Both the position numbers and the translations under genes were made by a program. This document shows, piece after piece, positions 17,111 to 25,393 of a stretch of 64,000 bases of DNA. The notes beneath the pieces are model-generated. The model searched no databases. It worked only from the letters and a program-made list of their open reading frames with translations, and was not told where the DNA came from. Within the stretch, counting starts at the first letter, position 1; each line of letters begins with the position of its first letter. This DNA comes from Ensifer adhaerens (GTDB lineage Bacteria > Pseudomonadota > Alphaproteobacteria > Rhizobiales > Rhizobiaceae): assembly GCF_020035535.1 (NCBI RefSeq), contig NZ_CP083351.1, positions 124,001-188,000 on the forward strand. The letters are read 5' to 3'.

Positions 17111-17535
17111 TTAGCGGAGCTCCTCGATCAGTTCGGGATGGTGATCGAGGAGCCGCAGCAATTGGCTGGTTGGGCCGCTCGGCTCGACCAGGCCTCTCTC
17201 GTACTTGTCGAAGGCATTCTCGCCAACTTTGAGAAGGCCCCCGCCTCGAGCTGAGACAGTTTCAGCTTCTTGCGCACGCGTCGTATGGTGGCGGGCGAGG
17301 GAATGCCTTCGACTTCTTCTTTCAACGCCCTAATCGCCGCGTCGGTAACGGCCATATCATCGCCGACGTGGATCCCCTCATCACCATTTTCCGGGTAATA
17401 CCCTGGAAGCTCGACGGTCTTGCTGGTGCCCTTGTAGGTAACGAGGAAGGGTCGTTCACCCCGGCGCAGCGTTTCGCCGGTTTCCGGAGATACCATCGTT
17501 TCGGGCAGATCTCTTTTTGCTACTGCCATGCTCAT
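17111..17535 (-). pseudogene. MqsA-family antitoxin, frameshifted
   Basis: The N-terminal part ('MVSPETGETLRRGERPFLVT', 'LPGYYPENGDEGIHVGDDMA') and the XRE helix-turn-helix start ('PATIRRVRKKLKLSQLEAGA') match MqsA-type antitoxins. A one-base deletion near 17247 then throws the frame. The shifted frame restores the expected end, 'KVGENAFDKYERGLVEPSG' followed by 'LLRLLDHHPELIEELR' and TAA at 17111. The DNA-binding domain is therefore broken. Confidence 0.85.
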
Positions 17536-17618
17536 TTCTCCTTGAAAGACATGACCACGAACTCGGTGATAACGTCTGCCTGAAACTTCACGTAAAGATG
17601 CATGCCGCGTGCTGGCCC
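17532..17618 (-). pseudogene. 3' remnant of MqsR-like toxin gene
   Basis: The last 27 codons ('GMHLYVKFQADVITEFVVMS' then FKEK and stop) match the C-terminus of MqsR toxins, which end in a strand pair and '(V/M)SFKEK'. The stop overlaps the antitoxin start by ATGA, as expected for toxin-first mqsRA. Upstream the frame changes to IS110 transposase sequence, so the rest of the toxin is gone. Confidence 0.7.
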
Positions 17619-17712
17619 GCGCAAAAGGCGCTCACGCATCCCCAGCAACATCAGCACCGCCTGGTTGTCCCTTGTCTTCACCGGAACGAACCGCATCGTT
17701 GGTCGACTCATG
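17619..17712 (-). mobile_element. IS110-family transposase fragment
   Basis: Reads 'SRPTMRFVPVKTRDNQAVLM' followed by LLGMRERLL, the short conserved stretch of IS110 transposases just before the 'INALR' motif. About 30 codons remain, joined directly to the MqsR tail in the same frame. It has no ends and is only a scar. Confidence 0.6.
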
Positions 17713-17715
17713 CCG

Positions 17716-18015
17716 CTATGCTGCTCTGTCGATTTCGGGGATCAATTCCAGTTCGCTATGAAGCGCCACTTCCTCTGTCTTGAGGTTGAAGCTGGTCTGC
17801 ATGTTCATCCAAAATTCCGGCGTTGTGCGGAAGTACTTGGCGAGCCGGAGGGCGGTATCCGTCGTTATCGGTGTCTGCTCCGCCGCTATACGTTCGATGC
17901 GGGTGCGAGGAACATTGAGCTTTTTCGCCAGTGCACCGGCACTCATGTTCAGGGGGAGCAGATACTCCTCGCGGAGGATTTCGCCCGGGTGGACCGGCGG
18001 AAGAATATGGGTCAT
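17716..18015 (-). CDS. higA: HigA antitoxin (second higBA locus)
   Basis: 99 residues, opening 'MTHILPPVHPGEILREEYLL', the signature of the short HigA/VapI family. An XRE helix-turn-helix follows ('MSAGALAKKLNVPRTRIERI'), then 'TALRLAKYFRTTPEFWMNMQ' and a Glu-rich end. It binds HigB and represses its own promoter. It lies 30 bases after higB on the same strand. A degenerate copy is at 6440-6659, so this family has been duplicated in the region. Confidence 0.9.
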   Translation of the reverse strand: MTHILPPVHPGEILREEYLLPLNMSAGALAKKLNVPRTRIERIAAEQTPITTDTALRLAKYFRTTPEFWMNMQTSFNLKTEEVALHSELELIPEIDRAA

Positions 18016-18045
18016 CTCAAGCTCCCTGTCTGCCGTGCTTGGCCT

Positions 18046-18327
18046 TCAATGGTAGTCAACTATTTCAACGTCTTCGATACCGGCATCAGTCCAAACGAAG
18101 CATATGCGCCACTGATCATTGATGCGGATCGAATGTTGGCCTTCTCTATTCCCCTTAAGGGCTTCCAATCGATTGCCCGGAGGAGAACGCAAGTCCTCAA
18201 GAGCTGCAGCGTTGTTCAGGATTGTCAATTTCCGGACGGCCGACCTCACGATGTCCGAAGGAAAGCCCTTTGGTGCTTTGCCGCGGGCAACGGCTTCGGT
18301 TTTAGCGTCCTTGAATGACCTGATCAC
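18046..18327 (-). CDS. higB: HigB toxin (RelE superfamily)
   Basis: 93 residues from GTG, beginning 'MIRSFKDAKTEAVARGKAPK'. The conserved centre 'ALEDLRSPPGNRLEALKG' and end 'QHSIRINDQWRICFVWTDAG' plus 'VEIVDYH' are diagnostic of ribosome-dependent HigB mRNA interferases. The operon higB-higA appears intact. This subgroup differs from the HigB at 4165-4476, so the two loci are separate acquisitions. Confidence 0.92.
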   Translation of the reverse strand: MIRSFKDAKTEAVARGKAPKGFPSDIVRSAVRKLTILNNAAALEDLRSPPGNRLEALKGNREGQHSIRINDQWRICFVWTDAGIEDVEIVDYH

Positions 18328-18346
18328 GTCTTTGCCCTTTATGCTT

Positions 18347-18363
18347 GTATCATATGGCGATAC
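18347..18363. promoter_or_regulatory. Dyad upstream of second higBA
   Basis: GTATC (18347-18351) and GATAC (18359-18363) with a 7-base spacer lie 20 bases before the higB start on the minus strand. Position fits a HigA operator over the promoter; the half sites are short. Confidence 0.35.
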
Positions 18364-18777
18364 TGCTGAAAGTCAACCAGTACGTATCACCCGGCGATAC
18401 GGATTCGCAACTGCGATCCTTTTACGCACCCGTAGGTAGCAATCCTTTGGTTCGATTCCGGTCAAGAGCACGGATGACGGCAAATGGCCAACGAGGGGGT
18501 GAGTGAAGCGAACAGGTGGCGCCCTTGCTGAGAAACGGCGACTGCACTGCCAGAATCCCACCCGCGGACCCCGCTCAGGCCTCCTGCGTTTCATTTCACG
18601 ACAGCAAGACGCAAGGTGTCGGCTGATGCTTGCCCACCTAGAGTCGACTACGTTAATAGGCCAAGTTGGCGCCGATCGGTCGGTCTTGTCTCTATAAAAA
18701 TAGCTAAGGAATGTGTATTTCTCGCTGTGATACGCCTTCTTGTGTTGGGCTCCAAGGACGCCAGATGACGATGGGCT
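18364..18777. other. Gap with no recognisable gene
   Basis: About 410 bases between the second higBA and the CheB relic. Several short overlapping frames occur but none resembles a protein I know. Confidence 0.4.
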
Positions 18778-18920
18778 TCATACCTCTAGTGATCGCGTTG
18801 AACGCGCCTCAGCGATCCGCTCGGCCAAGCGAGCAAGTGCCACGACATCGGCAACACCGGTGGCAATGGCGTTTTGCGGCATGGACGGAAACCCCGCCTC
18901 TGCCGGCTCCTGCACCATTA
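18778..18920 (-). pseudogene. CheB methylesterase C-terminal relic
   Basis: The 46-codon frame reads 'MVQEPAEAGFPSMPQNAIAT', then GVADVVALARLAERIAEA. This is the last part of the CheB catalytic domain, with 'Q-x-P-x-x-A-x-x-x-x-MP' and 'A-I-x-x-G-x-x-D'. In many rhizobia such a domain is part of large CheB/CheR/PAS fusions. The rest of the protein is absent on both sides. Confidence 0.65.
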
Positions 18921-18927
18921 AAGCGGT

Positions 18928-19188
18928 CTATCTATCTGCGCGAATACCCCGGGCTGTGTTCGGAAGCATTTCAAGAACCAATCTCAATTCGACCACCAAA
19001 ACATGTTCCTCGTCGAGGACTTGGATGCTGATCAAGGAAATCGGGTCCTGCGGGAGGCCGTCAGCCGCCATCTCAGCCAGTGTAACCTTTGCCTCATTGA
19101 TCGCCGCCTGCTCGTCGGCGAATTCGAACGCGCGATCTTCCGCACTAAAGCCTTCCTGATCAGTTGTCCTGAAGTAGAACCTTGGCAA
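18928..19188 (-). CDS. DUF6894-family small protein
   Basis: 86 residues from a TTG start that follows a strong AGGAGG (7 bases), giving 'MPRFYFRTTDQEGFSAEDRA'. The '(M/L)PRFYF' opening, the 'EFADEQAAINEAKVTLAEMA' helix and the 'DPISLISIQVLDEEHVLVVE' strands define this family, common in rhizobia as short stress-associated proteins. The frame stays open upstream to 19488, but the ribosome site and the family start agree on 19188. Function unknown. Confidence 0.8.
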   Translation of the reverse strand: MPRFYFRTTDQEGFSAEDRAFEFADEQAAINEAKVTLAEMAADGLPQDPISLISIQVLDEEHVLVVELRLVLEMLPNTARGIRADR

Positions 19189-19488
19189 GTGACTTCCTCC
19201 TGTCGTCGCATCGACCCAATGGCGCGCTCGCGTCAAAACGAGCGGCATAACCACGTTCGTCAGTAATCGAATGACATCGACCTCGATCCGCGCGCAATCG
19301 GACTCGAGTTCGGCCACGTGGCGCGAGTTCCGACCCTCGACCGCTCGGACCTGGTCGCGTTGAGTGGCCGTGAACCCGTAGACCTGCAGCAGATCTTTCA
19401 GCGCAGGGATCGGCAGGCGCTCAATCTGCCGCCGATACGCGGGCAACTGGGTCATCAAGCGCGAGCGCCCTATCGTTTCGAAATCCAA
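19189..19488 (-). other. Open stretch in frame with DUF6894 gene, possible degraded gene
   Basis: The 100 codons before the DUF6894 start are open and protein-like ('LMTQLPAYRRQIERLPIPAL', 'GRNSRHVAELESDCARIEVD'), predicted helical. I do not recognise the family. It may be an upstream gene that lost its stop, so that it now reads into the next gene. Confidence 0.4.
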
Positions 19489-20335
19489 GCCTGCCTCCGA
19501 ATTTTTCGCTTCTGTCGAATCCAGTCGCGAACGAAGAGAAAAGTTCCCGCCAAGCGTCAGGGGCCGGCGGTCGCCATCACCAGGGCGCTCAGCAAGGCGG
19601 CCGAGGCAGCCAACGTGGCCAAACGGTCGGTGCGGACAGCAAGGTGGTCAGCAGCGTTAACATCGAAGTGCTGAAGGGCGATTTCTTGCCCTTCAGATCG
19701 AGCCGCGACCATCACATGCCTCGAGGTCTCGATAACCCTCGTGCGCCGTGGCGGCGGTCGAACCCGCTGCGCCTAGGCCAACCGTCCGGGGTTAGTGACG
19801 GCTTCGATCAAGGCCTCGGCATAGACCCGGCTCTACCTCAGAGCCGGATACGTCCCCTGACAGCTGAGTTAATGTCGGCCCATTTTGACGAATTTGCCAC
19901 GCGGGGAGGCGGTTCTTTCATCTTCAGTACTGACGGGAGTTTTGGCCAACCGGCCATACTTCCTCCACCTCTCGCATGATCAATGCCATCCTACCTATGG
20001 TTACGCTGAGTGCGAGGTTTGCGCTTTGCGAACCCTCTGCGGAGGCGCTCGGCCGTCCTCGGCGCCGCATCTTCACGCACCCGTACCGCGGCGCGTGCAG
20101 CAGCTATGGGATGCTCTATAGGAGAGTGCGGCCTCTGCGTATACCGGACGGCGAAAAGAGTAAGCCGGCAAAATTGCGGACAAGGGACTTGTCGCGGTGC
20201 CCGTGACGTTAGAATAAGTTGAGACTGAGGTGGAACATAGCTCAGCCGCTGGCATTGAGTAGCTGTAAACTTTTGACGCAACTATTCTTGCTCGCTGTAG
20301 CCGTTACAATACAAAATCAACGAGGAGATATACTC
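19489..20335. other. Long gap with no supported gene
   Basis: About 850 bases of mixed short frames. GGAAC at 20232-20236 and CATT at 20253-20256, 16 bases apart, resemble a general-stress (EcfG) promoter ahead of the DUF892 relic. Nothing else is recognisable. Confidence 0.4.
20232..20256 (+). promoter_or_regulatory. Possible EcfG-type promoter of DUF892 relic
   Basis: GGAAC-N16-CATT, one mismatch from the alphaproteobacterial general-stress pattern GGAAC-N16/17-CGTT, 80 bases upstream of the DUF892 start. DUF892/YciE genes are often in this regulon. A short motif, so chance is possible. Confidence 0.3.
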
Positions 20336-20811
20336 ATGGCGACAAAGACAATGGACGATTTTTTGTTAGATGCGGTCAAGGACATCTATTACGCAGAGCG
20401 AAAGATCATCGCCGCGCTGAAGAAGATGTCTCGTGGCTCAAGACGAAAGGTTGAAGCTCGCATTTGACAAACATCTGGAGGAAACTGAGGGGCAGGTCGA
20501 GCGGCTGGTTCAAGTTTTTGATCTGCTCGGGAAGCCCGCCCGCGGCAAGACCTGCCCCGCAATCGATGGCCTCATTGAGGAAGGGCAGGAAATTCTCGAA
20601 GAGTTCAAGGGTTCTGATGCTCTCGACGCCGGTCTGCTCGCTGCAGCGCAAGCGGTAGAGCATTATGAAATCGCCCGCTATGGCACGCTGAAGTCATGGG
20701 CAATGCATCTCGGCAAGAACGACATTGCTTGAAGAGACCAAGACCGATCAGGCGCTGACGCAGCTTGCGGAAACCAGCGTCAACACCAAAGGCAAGCGGA
20801 AGGCCGCGTAA
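20336..20811 (+). pseudogene. DUF892 / YciE ferritin-like protein, frameshifted
   Basis: The start 'MATKTMDDFLLDAVKDIYYA' after GAGGAGA is typical. A frameshift near 20433 moves the body to another frame ('LAFDKHLEETEGQVERLVQV', 'GKPARGKTCPAIDGLIEEGQ'). A second break near 20725, with loss of some residues, moves the end to the original pattern 'EETKTDQALTQLAETSVNTK' and GKRKAA-stop at 20811. Intact relatives are four-helix ferritin-like stress proteins. This copy is dead. Confidence 0.88.
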
Positions 20812-20861
20812 CTGATCGAAGGCGGCGCTACGGCGCTGCCGCGTCATTGGTTGGAGTTGCA

Positions 20862-21521
20862 ATGAAGATTCTCAAGGACAATGGGCTGACAATCGTATTG
20901 CTGCTGGCGACATTCGTTACCATCGGCGGAATGTTCCTAACGGGGTTGACCGTCTACAACGACGAACCCGCAGAGCACGGCGCTGGCGCCATTTCTCTCG
21001 GGGAATATATTACCACAGGTCATTTCCTGGCGGCCCTCTTCGAGAACTGGGAGTCGGAGTTCCTTCAGATGTCCGCGTACGTGATACTCACCGCCTTTCT
21101 CTTTCAGCGTGGCTCCGCTGAATCGAAAGATCCCGATGAGGCGTCGCCGGAGGATGCCGATCCGGCCGACGACAAGGACCAATCCGAAGCGCCGCTACCG
21201 GTGCGGATGGGCGGACTACCCCGATCCGTGTACTCCTATTCTCTGGGCCTGGCTTTGTTTGTACTGTTCGTGGTGAGCTTTGTTATGCACCTGCGCGAAA
21301 GCGCTGCGGCCGACGCTGCCGATGCATTGATGCATGGACAACCGGCCCCCTCGGTAGGCGAGCATTTGCTGAGTGCGCAGATGTGGTTTGAATCATTCCA
21401 AAATTGGCAAAGTGAGTTCCTTTCGACAGCCATCCTTGTTGTTCTTTCTATCTTTCTTCGGTTCCGAGGGTCGCCCGAATCCAAGCCGGTGTCTGCTCCT
21501 CATTCGGAAACGGGGGCGTAA
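20862..21521 (+). CDS. DUF6766-family membrane protein
   Basis: 219 residues from the ATG at 20862 with TTGGAG upstream. Two related halves are visible: membrane helix, 'GEYITTGHFLAALFENWESE' then FLQMSAYVILTAFLFQ, and after an acidic linker (about 85-120) a second helix, 'GEHLLSAQMWFESFQNWQSE' and another helix. The repeated 'F-x-x-F/L-x-NW-x-SEF' motif shows internal duplication. The family is widespread in rhizobia, often near stress genes, and is of unknown function. It sits in the inner membrane. Confidence 0.82.
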   Translation: MKILKDNGLTIVLLLATFVTIGGMFLTGLTVYNDEPAEHGAGAISLGEYITTGHFLAALFENWESEFLQMSAYVILTAFLFQRGSAESKDPDEASPEDADPADDKDQSEAPLPVRMGGLPRSVYSYSLGLALFVLFVVSFVMHLRESAAADAADALMHGQPAPSVGEHLLSAQMWFESFQNWQSEFLSTAILVVLSIFLRFRGSPESKPVSAPHSETGA

Positions 21522-22443
21522 GGTCGGTGGAAGTATAATGCCGCAGTGGTGGGGGCAGGTCGCAGCCGTGCGACTGCCACTGTGCCATTGCCTGAAGGAC
21601 AGGTCGCCATTTCCATCTCCCGCAAGCTGACGGACCCCGATCCTTGCGCACCCAGGGCCCGTCACTCGGGCATGGCTTGTCCCAGCGATCAGCAGGTGCG
21701 ACACCACCGTTGACGGCCAGGTTGCCCGACGATTGGTCTGGCGCGCCGTGTTTGACCGCATGGACGGCAAGTTTGTGCGCCGCCATGGCAACATCCGCGT
21801 GGTCGAGACGTTACCGATCAGCGTGACGGCGTCATAGCTGTCGATGCCCCATCAGCACAGCACTTTACAGCTGCGAGCAAATTTTACCAAAGGCAATGTT
21901 GCGCTTCGAGTGCGTGCCGGCGCCCTGGTTCACCCGCGGAGAATGATGAATGTGAACGCGAAGCAAGCAATTCTCGCTCCGAACGGGTTCGTTCAAATCC
22001 ATCACATTCATGACGAATGTTGATCGGCTACGTCCCGCATCCAAAGGCAGGTTCGCGATGTTCGGCCCCTAAAACAGATGACCAGGCGCTCTGCCGGGTA
22101 TGCTTGGAGTCTGCGCGTCTGTGGTCCCACGTATCGTGGGGATCTCAGTCGGCACTTGCGTTCGAAGACGGCCTTCCTTTGAGTTTCGACGACAATCGGG
22201 CCCGGCGCTGGCTTGCCCGGAGATCCGGACAAGAAAATCCGATAACCGCACCGTAAAGGCCCGCTTGGCCTGATGAAACGGCTCCGCAGAATCCCGTGTC
22301 ACGTCACACCGGTTGTTTGCCGCGAACGCTAGCAATTATCCAACCGACGCCTGCGCAGAATAGAGTTTCATTCACCACAAAGTGCGCCAGTGGTTCTTTC
22401 ATGACAACCGATGACAATCAGCTCGATGAACAGCGACCAGTTG
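21522..22443. other. Long gap, possible small relics only
   Basis: About 920 bases. A plus-strand stretch near 21708-21836 reads 'RLVWRAVFDRMDGKFVRRHG' and ends at a TAG, coding-like but unrecognised. No intact gene, hairpin or repeat is convincing. Confidence 0.4.
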
Positions 22444-22797
22444 CTATGACGCGCCCTCAAACAGTGCGCCCGAGGGTTGGCGGCGCTGCCGCTGAGTTCC
22501 CAAATCTTCAAAGCAGATCGTGGAAAAGGAATGCGGCTGACTCGTCCATCCGGTCTGATGAGGAGGTTCCATCCAAGTGACGTCGACGAACCTTCCGATC
22601 GATCGGAGATATGCGATCACATCTGTTTGCAGGTGATCCCGTGGCCCGTACTTTTCGCCGATTCGACGCAGTTCACTGCCGGCCGCTTCGATCTCCTGCA
22701 CATCGCCAAGCACGTACATGTCATGTCCGACGGCACAGATCGCGCATCCGGTTGCTATTACCTCATCTACGAAATTGGGAATTTCGCTCAGCTTCAT
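22444..22797 (-). CDS. Small conserved hypothetical protein, paralogue of 45141-45374
   Basis: 117 residues from the ATG at 22797 with GAGGCG upstream. The first 70 residues ('CAICAVGHDMYVLGDVQEIE', 'LRRIGEKYGPRDHLQTDVIA', 'YLRSIGR') parallel the 77-residue protein at 45141-45374, which ends at the matching 'LLSISR'. Here a 45-residue tail of low character follows, suggesting loss of the original stop. An EcfG-like promoter lies 53 bases upstream. Family unknown to me. Confidence 0.65.
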   Translation of the reverse strand: MKLSEIPNFVDEVIATGCAICAVGHDMYVLGDVQEIEAAGSELRRIGEKYGPRDHLQTDVIAYLRSIGRFVDVTWMEPPHQTGWTSQPHSFSTICFEDLGTQRQRRQPSGALFEGAS

Positions 22798-22849
22798 CGT
22801 GCGCCTCGCCTGCGGTGTTATTGACTGTGAACTGTCGAGTAATGGTCTA

Positions 22850-22874
22850 AACGCAGATGAGCGCGTATGGTTCG
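22850..22874 (-). promoter_or_regulatory. EcfG-like general-stress promoter
   Basis: On the minus strand, CGAAC (22874-22870), 16 bases, then CGTT (22853-22850), close to GGAAC-N16/17-CGTT. It lies 53 bases before the start of the small gene at 22797. Confidence 0.4.
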
Positions 22875-22889
22875 AGGGGTAGAAGGTTT

Positions 22890-24260
22890 TTATTCCTGCT
22901 TCTCTGATGAACCCGAAGCGCATCGGCGGGATTGATCGCGGAGGGTGGCAAGCACCCGCTCTGACTGACGCCACCAGCCAACATTGGCCAAGCTGGCATG
23001 ATGCCAGCTCCCCGAAGTGGCCAAAGCAGTGGTTGCCTCCGCTAGCAGGGTTGGCCTCAAGCTCTTGCCGCCGATGTCGAATACGCCGGTTTCATAATGA
23101 CCGTTTTCTGCCGTGAGCAAACTGTTCCAGTCGACCGCCCCGAACATCGACCATACTGTTACCGCGCGGACATCCGCCCCACAAGAACGAAGCTCGGTCG
23201 CGGCTTGCCAAACTTCCATGAGCCATCTCGCTTGCTCATCTGGTGCCGCCCCGTTGTGGACCTCGGTAACGGCGATCGGTAGGCCATAGCGTGCCCAAAG
23301 CTCTGAAAGTCGGGCTCCCGGGCCGAGTTCCGCATCGGGCAGATCGGCACGGAAGGCTTCGATGTCCGCGTAGCAATCGCGGCCGTTTCCGCCGTGGCTC
23401 GTGCGCGGAAACAGTGACAAACGTTCGTCGAGGTATCGATCACTTGTGAGGTAATGGTTCATGCCAATTACGTCAACGACGGGCCCACTGTCGCGAATAA
23501 ATGCAAGTTCGCGCTCGCTGACACCGGCCTGTACCAACGTGCGATAGAAGGGATGGTCGCGCTCGACTCGGCCGCAAAGGAGATCCAGACTGAGCCAGCG
23601 CCGTTCGTTCTCGTAGTTGGCTTGGTAACGCAGGCGCGGGGTGCTGAAAATGCGACCGATGTCTTCCGTTTGGACGAGTAGGGCATCCTTATTGACCGTC
23701 TTGATAGCCGACATCGACAAAATGGTCGCGATGCATTGCTCCACGACCGTCCTTAGAAACGCGTCGTGGTCGCACAGATGCGGATGCCACAGGCCGTAGA
23801 GCATGGAAAAACGGGCAGTCGTCAGGGGCTCGTTCACGGGTGTGTAGCAGTTGACCCAGGGATATCGCTCGGCAACATTTCTCGCATGAACCGCAAGCCC
23901 TTCTGAAAATCGCCCAGCGAGGAATTGGCTGTGATCCGGTCCGCTTCCATGATGAACAAGTCCTACGATTGGCCGCAGAGAGAGGTCGCGCATGCGTCGC
24001 ATTTGATTGTCATGCCAAGCCCAGTTGCAGTGCTCTGGACGCGCGGGCGACACCTTTTCCCAAATGACGGGATAACGAACAGTCTTTATCCCGAGCTGTG
24101 CGATCCGCAGGAGGTCGTCGCCGCGAAGGTGATGCCCCGTTTCCACGACCTGATCTCGCACCCTATCCCCGATGCGAACGACTGAGCACTCGACGCCGCC
24201 CCAAAGCGCGAGTTGTGGCGGTCGGGTTCTGACATCCAATCCAGCAAGCGGCGCGATCAC
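22890..24260 (-). CDS. GH1-like glycoside hydrolase
   Basis: 456 residues from GTG, overlapping the glf stop by GTGA. The TIM-barrel acid/base region 'NCYTPVNEPLTTARFSMLYG' (motif NEP) and the nucleophile region 'LPIAVTEVHNGAAPDEQARW' (TE-x-HNG for TENG) are present, with 'DVIGMNHYLTSDRY' between. The family hydrolyses beta-glycosides, but cluster members of this divergent branch are found with polysaccharide genes and may trim or transfer sugars. It ends in a Ser/Arg-rich tail. Last gene of a glycosyltransferase, glf, GH1 operon. Confidence 0.82.
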   Translation of the reverse strand: MIAPLAGLDVRTRPPQLALWGGVECSVVRIGDRVRDQVVETGHHLRGDDLLRIAQLGIKTVRYPVIWEKVSPARPEHCNWAWHDNQMRRMRDLSLRPIVGLVHHGSGPDHSQFLAGRFSEGLAVHARNVAERYPWVNCYTPVNEPLTTARFSMLYGLWHPHLCDHDAFLRTVVEQCIATILSMSAIKTVNKDALLVQTEDIGRIFSTPRLRYQANYENERRWLSLDLLCGRVERDHPFYRTLVQAGVSERELAFIRDSGPVVDVIGMNHYLTSDRYLDERLSLFPRTSHGGNGRDCYADIEAFRADLPDAELGPGARLSELWARYGLPIAVTEVHNGAAPDEQARWLMEVWQAATELRSCGADVRAVTVWSMFGAVDWNSLLTAENGHYETGVFDIGGKSLRPTLLAEATTALATSGSWHHASLANVGWWRQSERVLATLRDQSRRCASGSSEKQE

Positions 24261-25393
24261 GGCTGTCTCGTGACTTTAGAATCGGTACGATTTACAGGTA
24301 TTTCTGCCTGAATTCGGCGGAACTCTGCCAAAGCCTGGCCTACGATCTGATCCATATTGTAGTAGCGATAGGTCGCGAGCCTGCCTAGGAAACGCACATT
24401 TTCAAGTTCTTCGCCCAGCTCCCGGTATCGATTATAGAGCTCTTGATTGTCTCTGCGCGGGATCGGGTAGTAGGGATCGCCTTCCGCTGCTGGGTACTCG
24501 AAGGTGAGGCTCGTGCGCGGGTGATCTTGACCTGTCAGATGCTTATATTCGGTGATGCGAGTGTAGGCTTTGTCCTGCGGATAGTTGACAACGGCCACGG
24601 GCTGGTGCCACTCACAATCGACAGTCCGATGTTCGAACTTCAGTGAGCGATAGGGCAGTTTGCCATAGCGGAAGTTGAAGTACTCATCGATCGCCCCGGT
24701 ATAGATCACCCGGCGGACCGCAACATTGCGGCGGACCGCTTCAAACTCTGCCTGCAGCATGATCATTATGTTCGGATGGCTTAACATTCGCTCGAACATG
24801 CGGGTGTAACCTCGCCAAGGCATGGCTTGGAACTTATCCTGAAAGTAGCGGTCGTCGTTGTTAGTGCGTGCTGGAACCCTGGCGGTAACCGACTTGTCCA
24901 GTTGTGAAGGGTCCATTCCCCACTGTTTGCGGGTGTAACCCCGGAAGAATTTTTCGTAGAGATCGCGCCCAACTCGACCGACGACTACGTCCTCCGAAGT
25001 CAAGATTTGCGCAATTGGCTCGGCTTGAGCGGAGTAGAACCGTTCGACTTCATCCTCAGTCGCAAGATGAAGTCCATACAGCTGGTTGATGGTCGTTCGG
25101 TTGATCGGTACTGGCAAGAGTTGACCATCGACCGCTGCCAGCACGCGGTGTTCGTACGGGCGCCAATCAGTGAAAGCCGAAAGATATTCGACGATAGCGT
25201 CGGAGTTGGTATGGAAGATATGGGGGCCATATTGATGAATGAGAATCCCGCTGTCGTCGTAGCGGTCATAGGCATTGCCACCAATGTGGTTGCGACGGTC
25301 GATGACGAGCACACGCTCATCGCGCTGGCTCGCCAATCTCTCAGCGATGACGCTCCCGGCGAAACCAGCGCCAACCACAAGCCAATCAAACAT
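24257..25393 (-). CDS. glf: UDP-galactopyranose mutase
   Basis: 378 residues from the ATG at 25393, the start that gives the FAD-binding motif 'MFDWLVVGAGFAGSVIAERL' at the very N-terminus and overlaps the preceding gene by 8 bases. 'GGNAYDRYDDSGILIHQYGP' and 'HIFHTNSDAIVEYLSAFTDW' are family blocks; 'YTGAIDEYFNFRYGKLPYRS' and 'YPIPRRDNQELYNRY' carry the substrate-binding Tyr and Arg residues. The enzyme is a reduced-FAD protein converting UDP-galactopyranose to UDP-galactofuranose. It shows that a galactofuranose-containing surface glycan is made. Coupled to the genes on both sides. Confidence 0.95.
   Translation of the reverse strand: MFDWLVVGAGFAGSVIAERLASQRDERVLVIDRRNHIGGNAYDRYDDSGILIHQYGPHIFHTNSDAIVEYLSAFTDWRPYEHRVLAAVDGQLLPVPINRTTINQLYGLHLATEDEVERFYSAQAEPIAQILTSEDVVVGRVGRDLYEKFFRGYTRKQWGMDPSQLDKSVTARVPARTNNDDRYFQDKFQAMPWRGYTRMFERMLSHPNIMIMLQAEFEAVRRNVAVRRVIYTGAIDEYFNFRYGKLPYRSLKFEHRTVDCEWHQPVAVVNYPQDKAYTRITEYKHLTGQDHPRTSLTFEYPAAEGDPYYPIPRRDNQELYNRYRELGEELENVRFLGRLATYRYYNMDQIVGQALAEFRRIQAEIPVNRTDSKVTRQP

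Noticed and set aside
17602..18318. Plus-strand open frame of about 240 codons across higBA
   Set aside because: Entirely opposite two well-supported minus-strand genes, with no family features.
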